64,000 nucleotides of DNA from Amoebidium appalachense (taxonomy: Eukaryota > Ichthyosporea), in contig CAVNZM010000001.1 of the NCBI GenBank assembly GCA_963693365.1, positions 4,650,001 to 4,714,000 of the forward strand, read 5' to 3'. A model generated the notes under the pieces. That model had not been told where the DNA came from. It saw only the letters and a list, made by a program, of their open reading frames with translations, and did not search any database. This document shows, in pieces, positions 47,576-60,997 of this stretch (the first letter of the stretch is position 1; the number at the start of each line of letters is the position of its first letter). The translations under genes were made by a program, and so were the position numbers.

Positions 47576-48299
47576 ATGCAGGGGCTTGCAAGGGCAGGGC
47601 AACAGTTGCTCACACACACCACAGCCTGCTTGAAGCAGACCCTCCCTCGCACCCTTGCAAGGAGCCTTTACACAAACAGCCATGTGGCAACTCAGTTATC
47701 ACGTTGCTTGGGAACGGGTAGCCTAAGAGCAGCCAGACTAAGCAGTGTAAATGCATGCCAAAGCACACAGGCTACAGTCTCTTTTAGAGGGTTTTCCACC
47801 AGTGGGAGTAGTAGAGACACAGAGAAAGCAGGGGTGGATGGAGAAAAAGAAGTACAAGCTAAGGATGAGGATGTTGTGGTACAAGCTAAGGAGGAGAATG
47901 TTGTCATACAAGTGAAGGAGGAGGATGCCGACACGGAGGCAGCGCTTGGCAGTGCTGTAATAGAAGAACGCAAACCTGAAGGTGCGTGTGTGAACAGAGC
48001 TTATCTTGTGGAATAAGTGCTTTATTCGTGCTTGTCTTAGTGCTGTTTTTGGCTTGGAACACAAAACGGAACCGGGTTACCCCCCCCCACGATTATTAGA
48101 ACAACACAAAAAAACCAACAGGTGTTGCCTGCCATTTTTCTTCGCTTGAACACACACCTGAGCGTGTGCACATGTCTACATACACACACACAGGCGCACT
48201 CACCAAAGCTCATGTCTGCCATCCCTACCTCGCTCCCTCCCTCCGTCCCTCCCCCGCTACCCCCTCCTTCCCTTCCCGTCACCCTCACGCTCTTCCTTC

Positions 48300-48372
<73 letters not shown>

Positions 48373-49807
48373 CCCCCCCCCCCCCTCCCCCCTCCCGCCC
48401 ACCCTTCCCGGCTTCTCCCTTTCCGTCTCCCTCCCTCCCTCCCTCCCTCCCTCCCTCCCTCCCTCCGTCTCTCCCTCGCCGCCTCCTTCCCTTGCTCCCT
48501 CCCTCCCTCCCTTTCTCCCTTTCTCCCATTCTCTCTCCCTCCCTCCCTCTCTCTCCTCTCTCTCTCGCTTCTCTCTCTCTCTTTCTTCCCTCCCCCTCTC
48601 TTCCCCTTCCCCTCTCTCCCCCTAGCCCCCCCCCCCCCCTTTCTCTCCCTCCTCTCCCGCTCCCCCTCTTCTCTCCTTCTCTCCCTTCCTTCCTTCCCAC
48701 CGCTCCCCCCTCCCTCCCTCCTTCCCCCCCCCCCCCCCCCCCCCCCCCGCCCCTTCCCATCCTCAACCGTCCCTCCCTCCCTCTCCCTCCGTCCGTCCGT
48801 CCGTCCTCCGTCCCTCCCCCTCTCCCCCCTTCCTTTCTCCCCCCTTCAGCCCCTTTGTCCCTCCCTCTTTTTCCCGCCCCCCCCCCCCCCACCCCCCACC
48901 CCTTGCTCCTCTTTCTAAAAAAAAGACTTCGTTTCTTTTCGCAGTTGGCGGCAGGCTTTGTCTCTCTGTCCCTCAATGTGCCTTAATACCTCGCCAACTC
49001 GGATGGGTGCACATTATCTCATCTCCACCGGTGACTTTTTTCTCTCGATATATCCCCCCCCCCCCCCCCCCCCTCCCCCGTCCCTCCCCCTCCCCCCCCC
49101 CCCCTCCGCTCCTCTCCCTTTCTTGCCCTGCGTTCTTCCCTCCTGCCTGCCTATTCCCCCTCCAGCGATTGTGTTCTGGCCCAGCTTTTCTCCTTCTCTA
49201 TTTTCATTGGTCACCCATAACACCCTCACATCTCTTATCCCCCCCCCCCCTCTCCGGCCTTCCTCTCTCTCTCTCTCTCACTCTCTTCCATTTCTCACCT
49301 TCTCAACACCCCCACCCCGGCCTCCCTCGCCGCCAAACCACCGAATTCACCACCAACACCACCACCCAAAGCCTCTTGCAAAGACACATGCAGATATTTG
49401 CATGCACCTTCTTTGTTCTTTATTTGCGATAGGATAGCCTGATGTGTTATGTTTCTAGGTGCTTCTCTGTTTCCCCCCTTTTCCCCCCCCCCCCCCCCCC
49501 CCCCCCCCCTCCCCCCCCCCCCAAAAAAAAACCCGTCCATCCCTCTTTTTCCCAGTCTGTAAAGCTTTTAATACTGTTATGGTCTGTGGGTTCTTACACA
49601 TCTCTGTGCTGGTGTTTGCACCCAGTAAAGCATCCCCCCCCCCCCCCCCCCCCCCCTTTGGGCGCTGGCGTCTTCCCACTCCCGATATCCTTTCTTTCAC
49701 GTTACAACTAGTGGTACCATGCTCGTCCGGCACGCTTTCCCTTACACCGGTAGGACTGGCGAGTATGATGCAGAGGGAGAGGAACCTACACATCGAACAT
49801 GCACACA

Positions 49808-49884
<77 letters not shown>

Positions 49885-50339
49885 CAAGTTCTCATGCACC
49901 ATCCACGCATGTGCAGATGAGTTTCAGATTCTGGAGTGTGGGCAGCCTGAGACGGTGGATGGTTTGTGGCCGCTGAGAGATGTGAGGCTGGAGGCACCAA
50001 ACGATGTCAAGGTGCCTAGTTATTTTCCTCCGGAGGGTGGAGGGGGGTTTGGGGGGGGGGGGGGGGGGGGAGGGGGGGGGAGGTGGGAGGAAGGGAGGGA
50101 CCCTGTCGTGTGCACGTGTGTCAGTTCAGTGTTATAAAATATAGCCAGTAGGGGGAGGGGAACGGAAAGAACCGTGTGTGTGTGTGTGTGTGTGTGTGTT
50201 GGGGGGGGGGGGGGGGGGGGGGGGGGGTGTTTGCAGGGCTAGACGATCTTTCTTGGTCTTGGCAGGAGACTGTGTTGTGGTCGATACGGTCGGCACCAGT
50301 CCTGCTACTTTGCTGTCCCTATCTTTTTTTGCCTTTTAG

Positions 50340-50371
<32 letters not shown>

Positions 50372-50755
50372 TGCCCGCCGCCGCCCGGGGGCCTCTGGAG
50401 ATGCATGGGCACGTGAAAGTCGGGTCTGCTTACGACTTGTTCTCTTCTATTTCTGCCGCTCCATACACCGATCTTCCTTGTGCGTCGTTATGTTTCGTGT
50501 TGGGTGGTGCATTCTAATTCTATCACCCGTTGGTGTTGGTGTATGCTAACTATATTCCTCTAGTTGAGTTTACCTTAGACGTTGCTGCACGTTACTCCCG
50601 CCCTCCACCTGGGCTCCACTCCTTCCCACACCTTGTAACGAATCCCCCCCCCCCCCCCCCCCCCCCCCCCCCAGCAAACACACACACAAACAGGTACTTG
50701 CACACATACACACATACACACACACAAACACACACACACTCACACACACTCTCTC

Positions 50756-50790
<35 letters not shown>

Positions 50791-51750
50791 ATATACGTAC
50801 ATACATACATACATTCATATTTATATATATATATATCTGCTTCAGTTCTCTCTCTCTCTCTCTCTCTCTCTTCCTCTCTCTCCACCCCCCCCCCCCCCCC
50901 CCCCACATCTTTACTTCCATGCAACCGGGCATGGTTGCTCTGTGTCGTGCATCTGTAAGCACACGCGTTTGTCGCTGCACTGCATTAGTTTGCACACACA
51001 TCTTCACCGTTTTGCTCACCTTGCTTGCATAAGCAACCCTGCTCGTCTTTGATCAAGACGGGTTGACCCACCCAAGTTCAGTTGATGCTGCTGTCTGAGT
51101 TGGAGCGTCGTATATACGCGGGCTAAGGGGTCGAAACTCAGACGCAATTGATGACTTGGGCCCTCCCTGAGGATGGGCTCTGCTTATGACGCATACTGTG
51201 CGCATGGCTGATGCTGCATAGTTGAATGTTTGCCTTTGCATGTGTCCTGCACCATGCTTCTCATCGTGTATGCGTACTTCGTACTGTGTTCCGCATTCAA
51301 ACCCCCCTGTCTTCTTTCAGAGGTGTCCTTTCAGGACAGACCACTGTGTGGAGACATCTTTACTTCCATGCAACCGGGCATGGTTGCTCTGTGTCGTGCA
51401 TCTGTAAGCACACGCGTTTGTCGCTGCACTGCATTAGTTTGCACACACATCTTCACCGTTTTGCTCACCTTGCTTGCATAAGCAACCCTGCTCGTCTTTG
51501 ATCAAGACGGGTTGACCCACCCAAGTTCAGTTGATGCTGCTGTCTGAGTTGGAGCGTCGTATATACGCGGGCTAAGGGGTCGAAACTCAGACGCAATTGA
51601 TGACTTGGGCCCTCCCTGAGGATGGGCTCTGCTTATGACGCATACTGTGCGCATGGCTGATGCTGCATAGTTGAATGTTTGCCTTTGCATGTGTCCTGCA
51701 CCATGCTTCTCATCGTGTATGCGTACTTCGTACTGTGTTCCGCATTCAAA

Positions 51751-51781
<31 letters not shown>

Positions 51782-51854
51782 TCTCCCTCTCTCTCTCTCT
51801 CTCTCTCTGGGGGGGGGGGGCACCTTCATCAGGTCCCTGAGCTCTGAAGCTGTC

Positions 51855-51948
<94 letters not shown>

Positions 51949-52048
51949 CCCTCCCTTTCTCTCTCTCTCCCTCCCTTTCTCCCTCCCTCCCTCCCTCTCT
52001 CCCTCCCTCCCTCCCTCCCTCCCTCCCTCTCTCTCTCTCCTTCCCTCT

Positions 52049-52125
<77 letters not shown>

Positions 52126-52998
52126 GCTTTTTCTCTGTGTGTGTCTGTGTGCAGCTGTTTGTACCTTCCACCACCTCTCCCTGCTCCTCCTCTCTCGTGC
52201 CCATTTTGCTACACGATAATCCCCCCATCATCCATTTTCCTTGCCCCCCCCCCCCCCCCCCCCCCTCCTCTCTCCCCCCCCCCCCCCTCCCCACACACAC
52301 CTCACCCCCACCGCACCCACCCATCCTCATCTTTTGAACCTTCATCTTCTGCTCTTTCCACCCCTTCACCCCCGTTTCATGTTTCCCTTTCCTCACCGCA
52401 TCCCCTCTCCCCTACAGGCTGTATGGGACCTCATCCGTTCAGAAAACTGCAGTGACCTAGTGGCCATTGATGTTCGTCGGCGCACCAACCACACCGACTA
52501 CTTTGTCATTGCCACATGCAGGTCGGCACGCCATGCAAAGGCCGTGGCTACAGAGATAGTGCGCCAGGTAGGGGGGGTTTTGTCTTGTTTGGGTGGTGCA
52601 TGGTGGGGAGAGGGGGGGGGAGGGGCGGGGGATTAAGGGTTTTACCCGGACAAATGGACGATCCTTGCACATTGTAGATGCATTCCACGCTGTGGCCCTG
52701 AGCAACCCTTCTGATTTTGTTAAAGCGTTGACAATATTGTGTATGTGATCAATGCGGCATGCACAACTATACAAAAGGCATGTTTCTTAGTGCAGAGCTA
52801 CCATGCAAAAGGAATCCTCTTTGGCACAATCGAGAAATACCGATTCAGACTCTAATCGATTATTCTGTTATAAATCCCTGCAGTTTAAGGGGAGCCGGCG
52901 CAAGGGGCTAGATCTGACTGTGGAGGGAGGGGGGTCCGACGGCTGGATGGTTGTCAACATGTCCGATATCCACGTGCATATCCCCCCCCCCACCCCCC

Positions 52999-53032
<34 letters not shown>

Positions 53033-53167
53033 CAAACACACATACACACACGCACGCACACACCCTCCCCTCCCCTGCGCATGCTGTTTGTGTGTTTTTG
53101 CACAAAATCTGTGTTTGATTGCCCGTTGGAATGTGTGCACTTCGTTTTCTGTAACACATCCTAAACC

Positions 53168-53202
<35 letters not shown>

Positions 53203-53557
53203 TCTCTCTCTCCCTCCCTCCCTCCCTCCCTCCCTCCCTCCCTCCCTCCCTCCCTCCCTCCCTCGCTCCCTCCCTTTCTCCCTCCCTCCCTCCCTCCCTC
53301 CCTCCCTCCCTCCCCCCTCCCTCCCTCCCTCCCTCCCTGCCTCCCTCCCTCCCTCCCTCCCTCCCTCCCTCTCTCTCTCTCTGTCTCTGTCTCTGTCTCC
53401 CCGAGTGTGCCATTTTTCCTCAACTCTCCCACCATTTGGTTCATCGGCGGACCCATTAAGTGCCATCCTAACCGCACCCATAAACACCGATCTCTTCATC
53501 TCCCTTTCTTTCACTTCCTTGAGCCTCCCACATCCAAACACCTGCTCGTCTGTTCAA

Positions 53558-53621
<64 letters not shown>

Positions 53622-53809
53622 ACACACCACACACACACACTCTCTCTCTCTCTCTCTCTCACTCTCTCACACCCGCCCCCCTCCTCACCCCTCCCCTGCG
53701 CTCTTGCGCAGCTCGGCTGATGTCCACATATCTGTTTTATGGCACACACGTGAATATTCCTACATGTCTGTATGTGTTGCACGGTGTTTGCGCGTGTTAT
53801 TTTCTGCAA

Positions 53810-53866
<57 letters not shown>

Positions 53867-54319
53867 ATAAATAAATAAATAAATAAATAAAAAATAAATA
53901 AATAAATAACTAAAATAAAAAATAAATTAAAAAAAAAAACTCCATATCCACCTCCCTGCCCTCCCAACGGCCATGCACGGCTCCTGTTTTCTGCGGGCAT
54001 GTGTGCACACAATGTATGCCCAAGGGTTGGGCACCACACACTGGCCCCGGCTGTGTGTGTATCCATTTTGGTGTGTTGGTGATAGGCTGTGTCTACAACT
54101 TGTGACGTATTATTGAGTGCTTGCACGTAGATGTGGGGTCCTTTGGTGTCGTCGGCACTATAGACCCCTCATGCTGGTTTCCTTCTTAGTCTTAGGGTTT
54201 CTGCAGCCGCTTGCTCTTCCCCTCCCCATCCCCTGCTGTTGGCAATCATTTCTTTTTAACAGCTTGTGTTGCCAATAAGCCCTCCACCCTAGACCCCCCC
54301 CCCCTCCCCCCCCCCCTCC

Positions 54320-54350
<31 letters not shown>

Positions 54351-54604
54351 ACCACCACCACCACACACACACACACAATGATCACCCACCCACACCCATT
54401 CCCCTCCCCGCCCCCCCCCCCTTCCCCCACAAACACACGCGTGTACACACACACGTAAAAACACATGCCAGTTTCACCACCATTGCCCGCAGCACCACCA
54501 CCACCGGGTACCTTGCCTCTTCCGGGTACATAGTAGCATGCACCATAGACACAAACTCTCATATCAATGCACTGAGCACTCCCATCCATGCATGCATACA
54601 CACA

Positions 54605-54651
<47 letters not shown>

Positions 54652-54709
54652 CCCCCTCTCCTTCAAGACACACATTGCGCGCACGCATGCACGCACGTAC
54701 ACATGCACA

Positions 54710-54773
<64 letters not shown>

Positions 54774-54934
54774 AACAGATATACGTGGGCACATTCTGAC
54801 CAACCCACCTATCGCAGGTGCACCTTATGGAGCTGTCGGCACGCAAAACCTACGAACTTGAGAAACTGTGGCTGTTGGGCAACCAAGACGACCAGCTCAA
54901 GGCTGCACGTGAGGCCGACAGAAGGGCTTTCTAG
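47576..54934 (+). CDS. MALSU1: Mitochondrial ribosome assembly factor, RsfS/Iojap family (MALSU1-like)
   Basis: RsfS proteins bind the large ribosomal subunit (uL14) and prevent premature joining; the eukaryotic MALSU1 acts in mitochondria. Exons: 47576-47981, 49917-50011, 52418-52567, 52884-52973, 54818-54934. All phases agree, giving 285 residues. Residues 1-70 are rich in Arg, Ser, Thr and Gln without acidic residues (RAGQQLLTHTTACLKQTLPR), as in a mitochondrial presequence; about 85-135 are acidic with three imperfect VQAKEE/VVIQVKEE repeats. The RsfS domain spans about 168-270: AVWDLIRSENCSDLVAIDV, TDYFVIATCRSARHAKAVA, SDGWMVVNMSDIHVHL and MELSARKTYELEKLW, the last being the conserved block that ends the family. 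Introns are long and repeat-filled. Human MALSU1 has 234 residues; the extra length is N-terminal. Confidence 0.9.
48299..49915. repeat. Intron 1 of the RsfS gene: CT, C and CA tracts
   Basis: A (CT)n array lies at 48306-48370, then about 550 bp of CCCT/CCTT polypyrimidine to 48910, further C tracts (49052-49071, 49482-49522, 49633-49656) and a (CA)n array at 49808-49882 just before exon 2. The sense strand is almost entirely pyrimidine over about 600 bp. No nested gene. Confidence 0.85.
50012..50904. repeat. Intron 2 of the RsfS gene, 5' part
   Basis: G tracts (50051-50090, 50200-50227), C tracts (50340-50370, 50644-50672), a CA stretch to 50745, an alternating TA run (50755-50795 and 50821-50836) and (CT)n at 50849-50880. 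No exon seen. Confidence 0.75.
50905..51755 (+). repeat. 402-bp tandem duplication in RsfS intron 2
   Basis: 50905-51306 and 51354-51755 appear identical base for base by eye (offset 449 bp), separated by a 47-bp linker. Each copy contains the dispersed repeat described at 44029-44280 and ends in a C tract. The lack of differences indicates a recent duplication, or an assembly artefact. Confidence 0.85.
51756..52417. repeat. RsfS intron 2, 3' part: C and CT tracts
   Basis: C tracts (51750-51778, 51914-51946), (CT)n arrays (51786-51808, 51857-51912, 52060-52114) and CCCT repeats (51968-52030). Polypyrimidine up to the acceptor at 52417. Confidence 0.85.
52974..54817. repeat. RsfS intron 4: C, CCCT, CA, AAAT and GA tracts
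   Basis: C tracts (52998-53030, 53169-53201, 53560-53607, 53810-53856, 54325-54350, 54606-54649), a (CCCT)n array at 53210-53370, (AAAT)n near 53866-53930 and a GA array at 54727-54771. A degenerate dispersed-repeat 3' end (GTGTGCACTTCGTTTTCTGT) precedes the C tract at 53169. No gene. Confidence 0.8.
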
Positions 54935-56822
<1,888 letters not shown>

Positions 56823-56954
56823 CTCCAAGTTTGCGTCACGAATTGTATCGACCCAAAATACGGTTTAGAAAACCCCGCAATACGGGGGCATCCAATTTGT
56901 AAATACGACTCTGAAGGGTGTCAAATTGCTCGGAATTTGCCTAAATACGATTAA
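56823..56954 (+). CDS. Possible terminal exon of a Cys-rich protein
   Basis: Directly after the CA array and an acceptor-like TTTGTTCAG, a 43-codon frame of normal composition encodes QVCVTNCIDPKYGLENPAIR and then ICKYDSEGCQIARN, ending TAA. Four cysteines in a short span suggest an extracellular or disulfide-bonded segment. Upstream exons are hidden by the repeat; 56196-56290 (Cys/His-rich in one frame) is a possible partner. Unrecognised. Confidence 0.3.
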   Translation, partial: LQVCVTNCIDPKYGLENPAIRGHPICKYDSEGCQIARNLPKYD

Positions 56955-57539
56955 GAGCGCCAACCCCATGGCAACCCCTGGCTCCAAGCATCCAACACTG
57001 AACAGCTCCCCAAACAGCCTGGATGCACGGTGCGTTTTTGTCCAATGATGATTTCCTTCAGAAATCACAGGCCCCGAACCGGCTGGGGGGCTTGTGAAGG
57101 ATTTCTTCAATTATTAAAAAAGTACACACTTCCCAAGGCCCTAGGGCCAATTGCAAGGCTTAAGCTTGGTCAATAGATGACAGAAGAAGAAAAATCGGCT
57201 ATTGTTATTGTTTATTTTATGTAAATAATAGGCTTTTTTTGTGTATATTTTTGGTTTTCACGAGCATCCTCTAGCGGCGTTCGCCGCCGAAGTCCTGGAC
57301 CTATGTGTCGTAGATAATTTCAAAATCCGGCAGCAGAAGCAGGGTTCAGGCAAGCAGGGAGGCCTCCTATCCTTTTTCTTTTGACTCGGGTTTATTGATC
57401 CGTTAATGAAGGCAACGTGCAGCCACAGGCTACATAACCACCAATAGAACTGAAAAAGCCAAAGCTACGAAATGAAAATAAAGCGACAAGTGACAAAGGA
57501 CACCAGCGGGCAAAACCGTAAGTGTACGTGTATGCGTGA
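56955..57539. other. Spacer with nothing identified
   Basis: Normal-complexity sequence with AT-rich patches. No exon, RNA gene or repeat is supported. Confidence 0.45.
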
Positions 57540-59752
57540 AACTAGTTTGCTCCAACTAGTCATATGTATCCTAAGGAGGGGGTTTACACACTTTTTATTG
57601 CGTGGACATTGCCGGAGGCCCAGCCACATTTGACGGCCTACTGCGTTTTCCAGCACAGCCAATCAAATGCAGCCAGTGACATCCCCTTTTTCAGTCCCGA
57701 TGCCATATGGTCTGTGATATCTAGTTATAGCTCTAGTAAGTCTTGTGGACCTGATGGACTCCCTGCTGGGTTTCTTAAAATCCTTGTTCCCTCCTACCCA
57801 CAAAAGGAAAGTGATCGTGCTATTAAACCTGATCTTACTATCATGTTAAGCTCTCTCTTTTCTTGGTGTGTTAAATGTGGACATGTCCCGTCATCTTGGT
57901 TAGATACCTTAGTGATCCCCATAGTTAAGAAGGACTCTGAGGGCCCCATATCATCCTTTCGCCCCATTACACTAACCCAGGTTGTTCGTAGATTCTTTGA
58001 AGCTTGCTTACTTAGGTTATTTGCACATCACCCTAGGTTTCAATCTATTCTTCACATACACCCATGCCAATCCGCTTTTCGTAAAAACAATTCATGTTAT
58101 GTTCAAATAATGGCACTGCACGATTCTATGCAAGTTGGTGCACAATATGTTGGCTTTATTGATTGGAAAACTGCTTACGATTCTGTCTCCCCTGGTCTCC
58201 TATGGGAAAAGCTTGCTGCACGGGGTGTACCACACTGCATTGGTGTTCTGTTAGAAGCACTCTTGTCTCAAACCTATGGTAGAGCTGTGGTTAATGGGCA
58301 TCTTTCATATGGTTTTGCTCGTACTAGAGGTCTCTTGCAGGGTTCATTGCTTAGCCCCTTTTTGTTTAACCTATTTATAGATGATTTGGCTGTCAAGATT
58401 TACGCCGAAAACGATGACCCTATTAATAACTTTCCGCCTGCACTTCTCTATGCTGATGATCTGTCCCTCCTTGCCCGTACCCCTAGACGCCTGCAAAGAT
58501 TGTTCGATGTAGTGTCAGAGTGGTGCAAGGCAAACCTTATGATCCTTAACATAGACAAATGTGGTGTTCTTGTACCTGATATAGCTAACAATTTACACAC
58601 ATTTACATTATCATCTAAACCTGTACCTATAGTTCCAGAATACAAATATCTTGGTGTTCCGGTTGATTCTGTTGGTGTTATGTTTCCCCATATGGTCGAA
58701 AAGAGGGTAGAGTTGGCTCGTAAGCGGTTAGCTTTCTTCTCGGCTAATATTTTTAAAGACACACCCCTCCATCCTTCTATTAGACTTACATTTATTCGCA
58801 CTTTTGTCTTCCCGGCATGTGAATATGGTTTACCCCTTCTCGCCGCTTGGATCAAGAAAGAGAGAACTAGAGCGCTTAAACCCTTGGCAAATTTCCTTGA
58901 AGCAGAAGTTGCCTCCTTTCTATCTAACAACTGTTGTAAACCTGGGCCTGTAACGCTCTCGATATATGGTCTGGTCCCAATAGCTGCTAGAGTATCCTAT
59001 CTCGCGCTGAAATTCAATAAGCACATAAGCCGCTTAAAGAAGTATTTGCCCTCCCACCCTCTCTTCTCTATCCGACCTGTCCCCTCCTCACCTCTCCCCT
59101 CTTTCCTCCCCTCTCTCTCCCCTTCTCCCCTGGGCACAAATACAAATAAACCCCGCAATAGTGTGTGTGTGACTTTGGACTGCCACTTACTTATTAAACA
59201 TGTACACAATCACAAGATAATCACGCAATATAACAAATGGAAAAAGATACCACACGACACTAGACCCGATGAAAGCATACACCTTGAAAAACTAAGCCTT
59301 ATGTCTCGTTTTATATATACTGACCGCCTCAACCATATTGCCAAATATGGCACTCGCAAGTGTATAACACCTAAATACATATTACCTTCCTGTAGAACTG
59401 GTCTTTCTCTAGCTGATGGTATTATTGATCAATTACCACGCTTTTACTGTACACGTGCTATACAGTGGAGATCTAATAAGTATAAGGTGGCATCATTTGC
59501 ATGCCCAAACAACACACACACACACCAGTTTAACCGGTCATGTATCGCCAAATGTAGTTTGATAGACCACATAATACCGCAACACACACACGTCACATTC
59601 ACAACAGACACCCAGAAAGATAGCCTACCTGTAAATTACAACATCCTTGATTTTATACTAAACACGCGTAACTACGACCTGTTTATTAGATGTATTGATT
59701 GGCTTGAGAAACACATCACTACAAAATTATAGCGCACGCGCACACACACACA

Positions 59753-59793
<41 letters not shown>

Positions 59794-59825
59794 CCAGCTG
59801 ATACCGAGTGTCCCGAGGGGAGCCC

Positions 59826-59884
<59 letters not shown>
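57540..59884 (+). mobile_element. 5'-truncated LINE (non-LTR retrotransposon)
   Basis: The element consists of an open reverse-transcriptase frame (57564-59732), a short 3' UTR holding a CA microsatellite, and a 55-base poly(A) tail (59830-59884). The left limit is approximate because no target-site duplication was found. The usual N-terminal endonuclease is absent, consistent with 5' truncation during target-primed reverse transcription. Confidence 0.8.
57564..59732 (+). CDS. LINE reverse transcriptase (lacking endonuclease domain)
   Basis: 722 residues. The RT motifs appear in order: CGPDGLPAGFLKIL (about 61), ISSFRPITLTQ (about 129), motif A FIDWKTAYDSV (about 199), motif B RGLLQGSLLSPFLFNLFIDD, and the catalytic motif C YADDLSLLA at about 295, followed by the thumb (YKYLGVPVD). 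The C-terminal third has no RNase H signature that I can see and ends with a Cys/His-containing region (WRSNKYKVASFACPNN ... CSLIDHII). The frame is intact, yet the first 35 residues do not look like a LINE and the endonuclease is missing, so this copy is unlikely to move on its own. The family (clade) cannot be fixed by eye. Confidence 0.9.
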   Translation: MYPKEGVYTLFIAWTLPEAQPHLTAYCVFQHSQSNAASDIPFFSPDAIWSVISSYSSSKSCGPDGLPAGFLKILVPSYPQKESDRAIKPDLTIMLSSLFSWCVKCGHVPSSWLDTLVIPIVKKDSEGPISSFRPITLTQVVRRFFEACLLRLFAHHPRFQSILHIHPCQSAFRKNNSCYVQIMALHDSMQVGAQYVGFIDWKTAYDSVSPGLLWEKLAARGVPHCIGVLLEALLSQTYGRAVVNGHLSYGFARTRGLLQGSLLSPFLFNLFIDDLAVKIYAENDDPINNFPPALLYADDLSLLARTPRRLQRLFDVVSEWCKANLMILNIDKCGVLVPDIANNLHTFTLSSKPVPIVPEYKYLGVPVDSVGVMFPHMVEKRVELARKRLAFFSANIFKDTPLHPSIRLTFIRTFVFPACEYGLPLLAAWIKKERTRALKPLANFLEAEVASFLSNNCCKPGPVTLSIYGLVPIAARVSYLALKFNKHISRLKKYLPSHPLFSIRPVPSSPLPSFLPSLSPSPLGTNTNKPRNSVCVTLDCHLLIKHVHNHKIITQYNKWKKIPHDTRPDESIHLEKLSLMSRFIYTDRLNHIAKYGTRKCITPKYILPSCRTGLSLADGIIDQLPRFYCTRAIQWRSNKYKVASFACPNNTHTHQFNRSCIAKCSLIDHIIPQHTHVTFTTDTQKDSLPVNYNILDFILNTRNYDLFIRCIDWLEKHITTKL

Positions 59885-59885
<1 letters not shown>

Positions 59886-60148
59886 GGGGAACCCCAACTA
59901 ATTGATTTCTCCTTGTAGTCTTTATGGTGTCTCGTAGAGAAAGTAAACCCTGATATATAGTCACCACCCGACATCTATGTACGTGATCATGATATACCGC
60001 TGAGGGGATATTCCGAGCAAACCCCCCCCCCCCCCATACCTGAGACTGGTTCTCTTTGCCTCGAGTAAACAGCGTAAACCCCCCCTGACATATGTACATG
60101 CTAGGCAACAATGAGCGCCATCGTAGGATCTGACACCCCTATTACATA

Positions 60149-60658
60149 TTATGGGTAAGCAGATGCTAGCATCGGTAGCTCCGACAGAAAGTTAAGGCAC
60201 CGGATCACAATATCATACTGTGCAGCATTAATAAGGTGATCTAGGATAGTCATCTTAAAACGGATATATTGAGGAAGAGATGAAGAAAAGAGAATAAAAC
60301 CGCCAATAACCTCCGGTTCTAATACATTAGCTAACAGGTTGCATTTATTGATAGATATGCAGCCGCGAGTAAACCGCCCCCCACACATATTACACATACG
60401 AGCAGGAGACACCAGAAACCGATTACACCGCCAAGCCATAATCATCTTTGCGTTTTTCTACCACACAACATTACGAATAAACGAATCTATGTATGAACGA
60501 GACTCTCTAACCGTATCCGCCATATAGGCTACTAGTAGTTGGTGTTTGTGCGGTCCTAACACCGGAAGGGACTCAACACGTAGGGTAAAAAAGATATCCA
60601 TGGGTTTCGGGGGACATTTGTTGTCCCCGGGTAAGCCAATCAAATACATGCGCGCCAA
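60149..60658 (-). pseudogene. 3' fragment of a related LINE, opposite orientation
   Basis: The minus-strand frame carries AWRCNRF ... CNMCGGRFTRGC, CNLLANVLEPE and ILDHLINAAQYDIVIRCLNF. This aligns with the C-terminal end of the neighbouring RT (QWRSNKYK ... CSLIDHIIPQ ... ILDFILNTRNYDLFIRCIDW). One in-frame TAG (near 60458) splits it. It is diverged, so it belongs to a different LINE subfamily and lies tail-to-tail with the first element. Confidence 0.65.
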
Positions 60659-60963
60659 AATTCACAAATTCCTTCAACATCTGGTGAGCCACCTGCTTGG
60701 TCCTGGTCATGACATGGTGACTGTGACAAAATTGCAGAGTTCTTTCGTTCTCGTTCATACGCAAACGACTCACGCAAACTCAACGACTCTTAATTATAAA
60801 CCAGTCCCAACCATTTATGTTTCCCTTATAGTCGAGAAAAACCGAGCTCGATTGAAAGGTTGACTCCGTACAATAACAACCCCACGCGTGGTTTTGTGCT
60901 CCCATGCCAACCACCATTCTCGAGCTCTCCTGCCTTCCAAAATCATTAGAACGCATACAGCTC
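60659..60963. other. Spacer with a CCAAT box
   Basis: A further minus-strand frame (60573-60773) may continue the LINE fragment in another frame. CCAATCAAA lies near 60637. Nothing else. Confidence 0.4.
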
Positions 60964-60969
60964 TATAAA
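60964..60969 (+). promoter_or_regulatory. TATA box of the membrane-protein gene
   Basis: TATAAA 34 bp before the ATG at 60998. The implied leader is only a few bases, similar to the short TATA-to-ATG distances at 38774 and 30068. Confidence 0.4.
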
Positions 60970-60997
60970 CGATATAGTCTAGAGCCTATCGTGTAAA

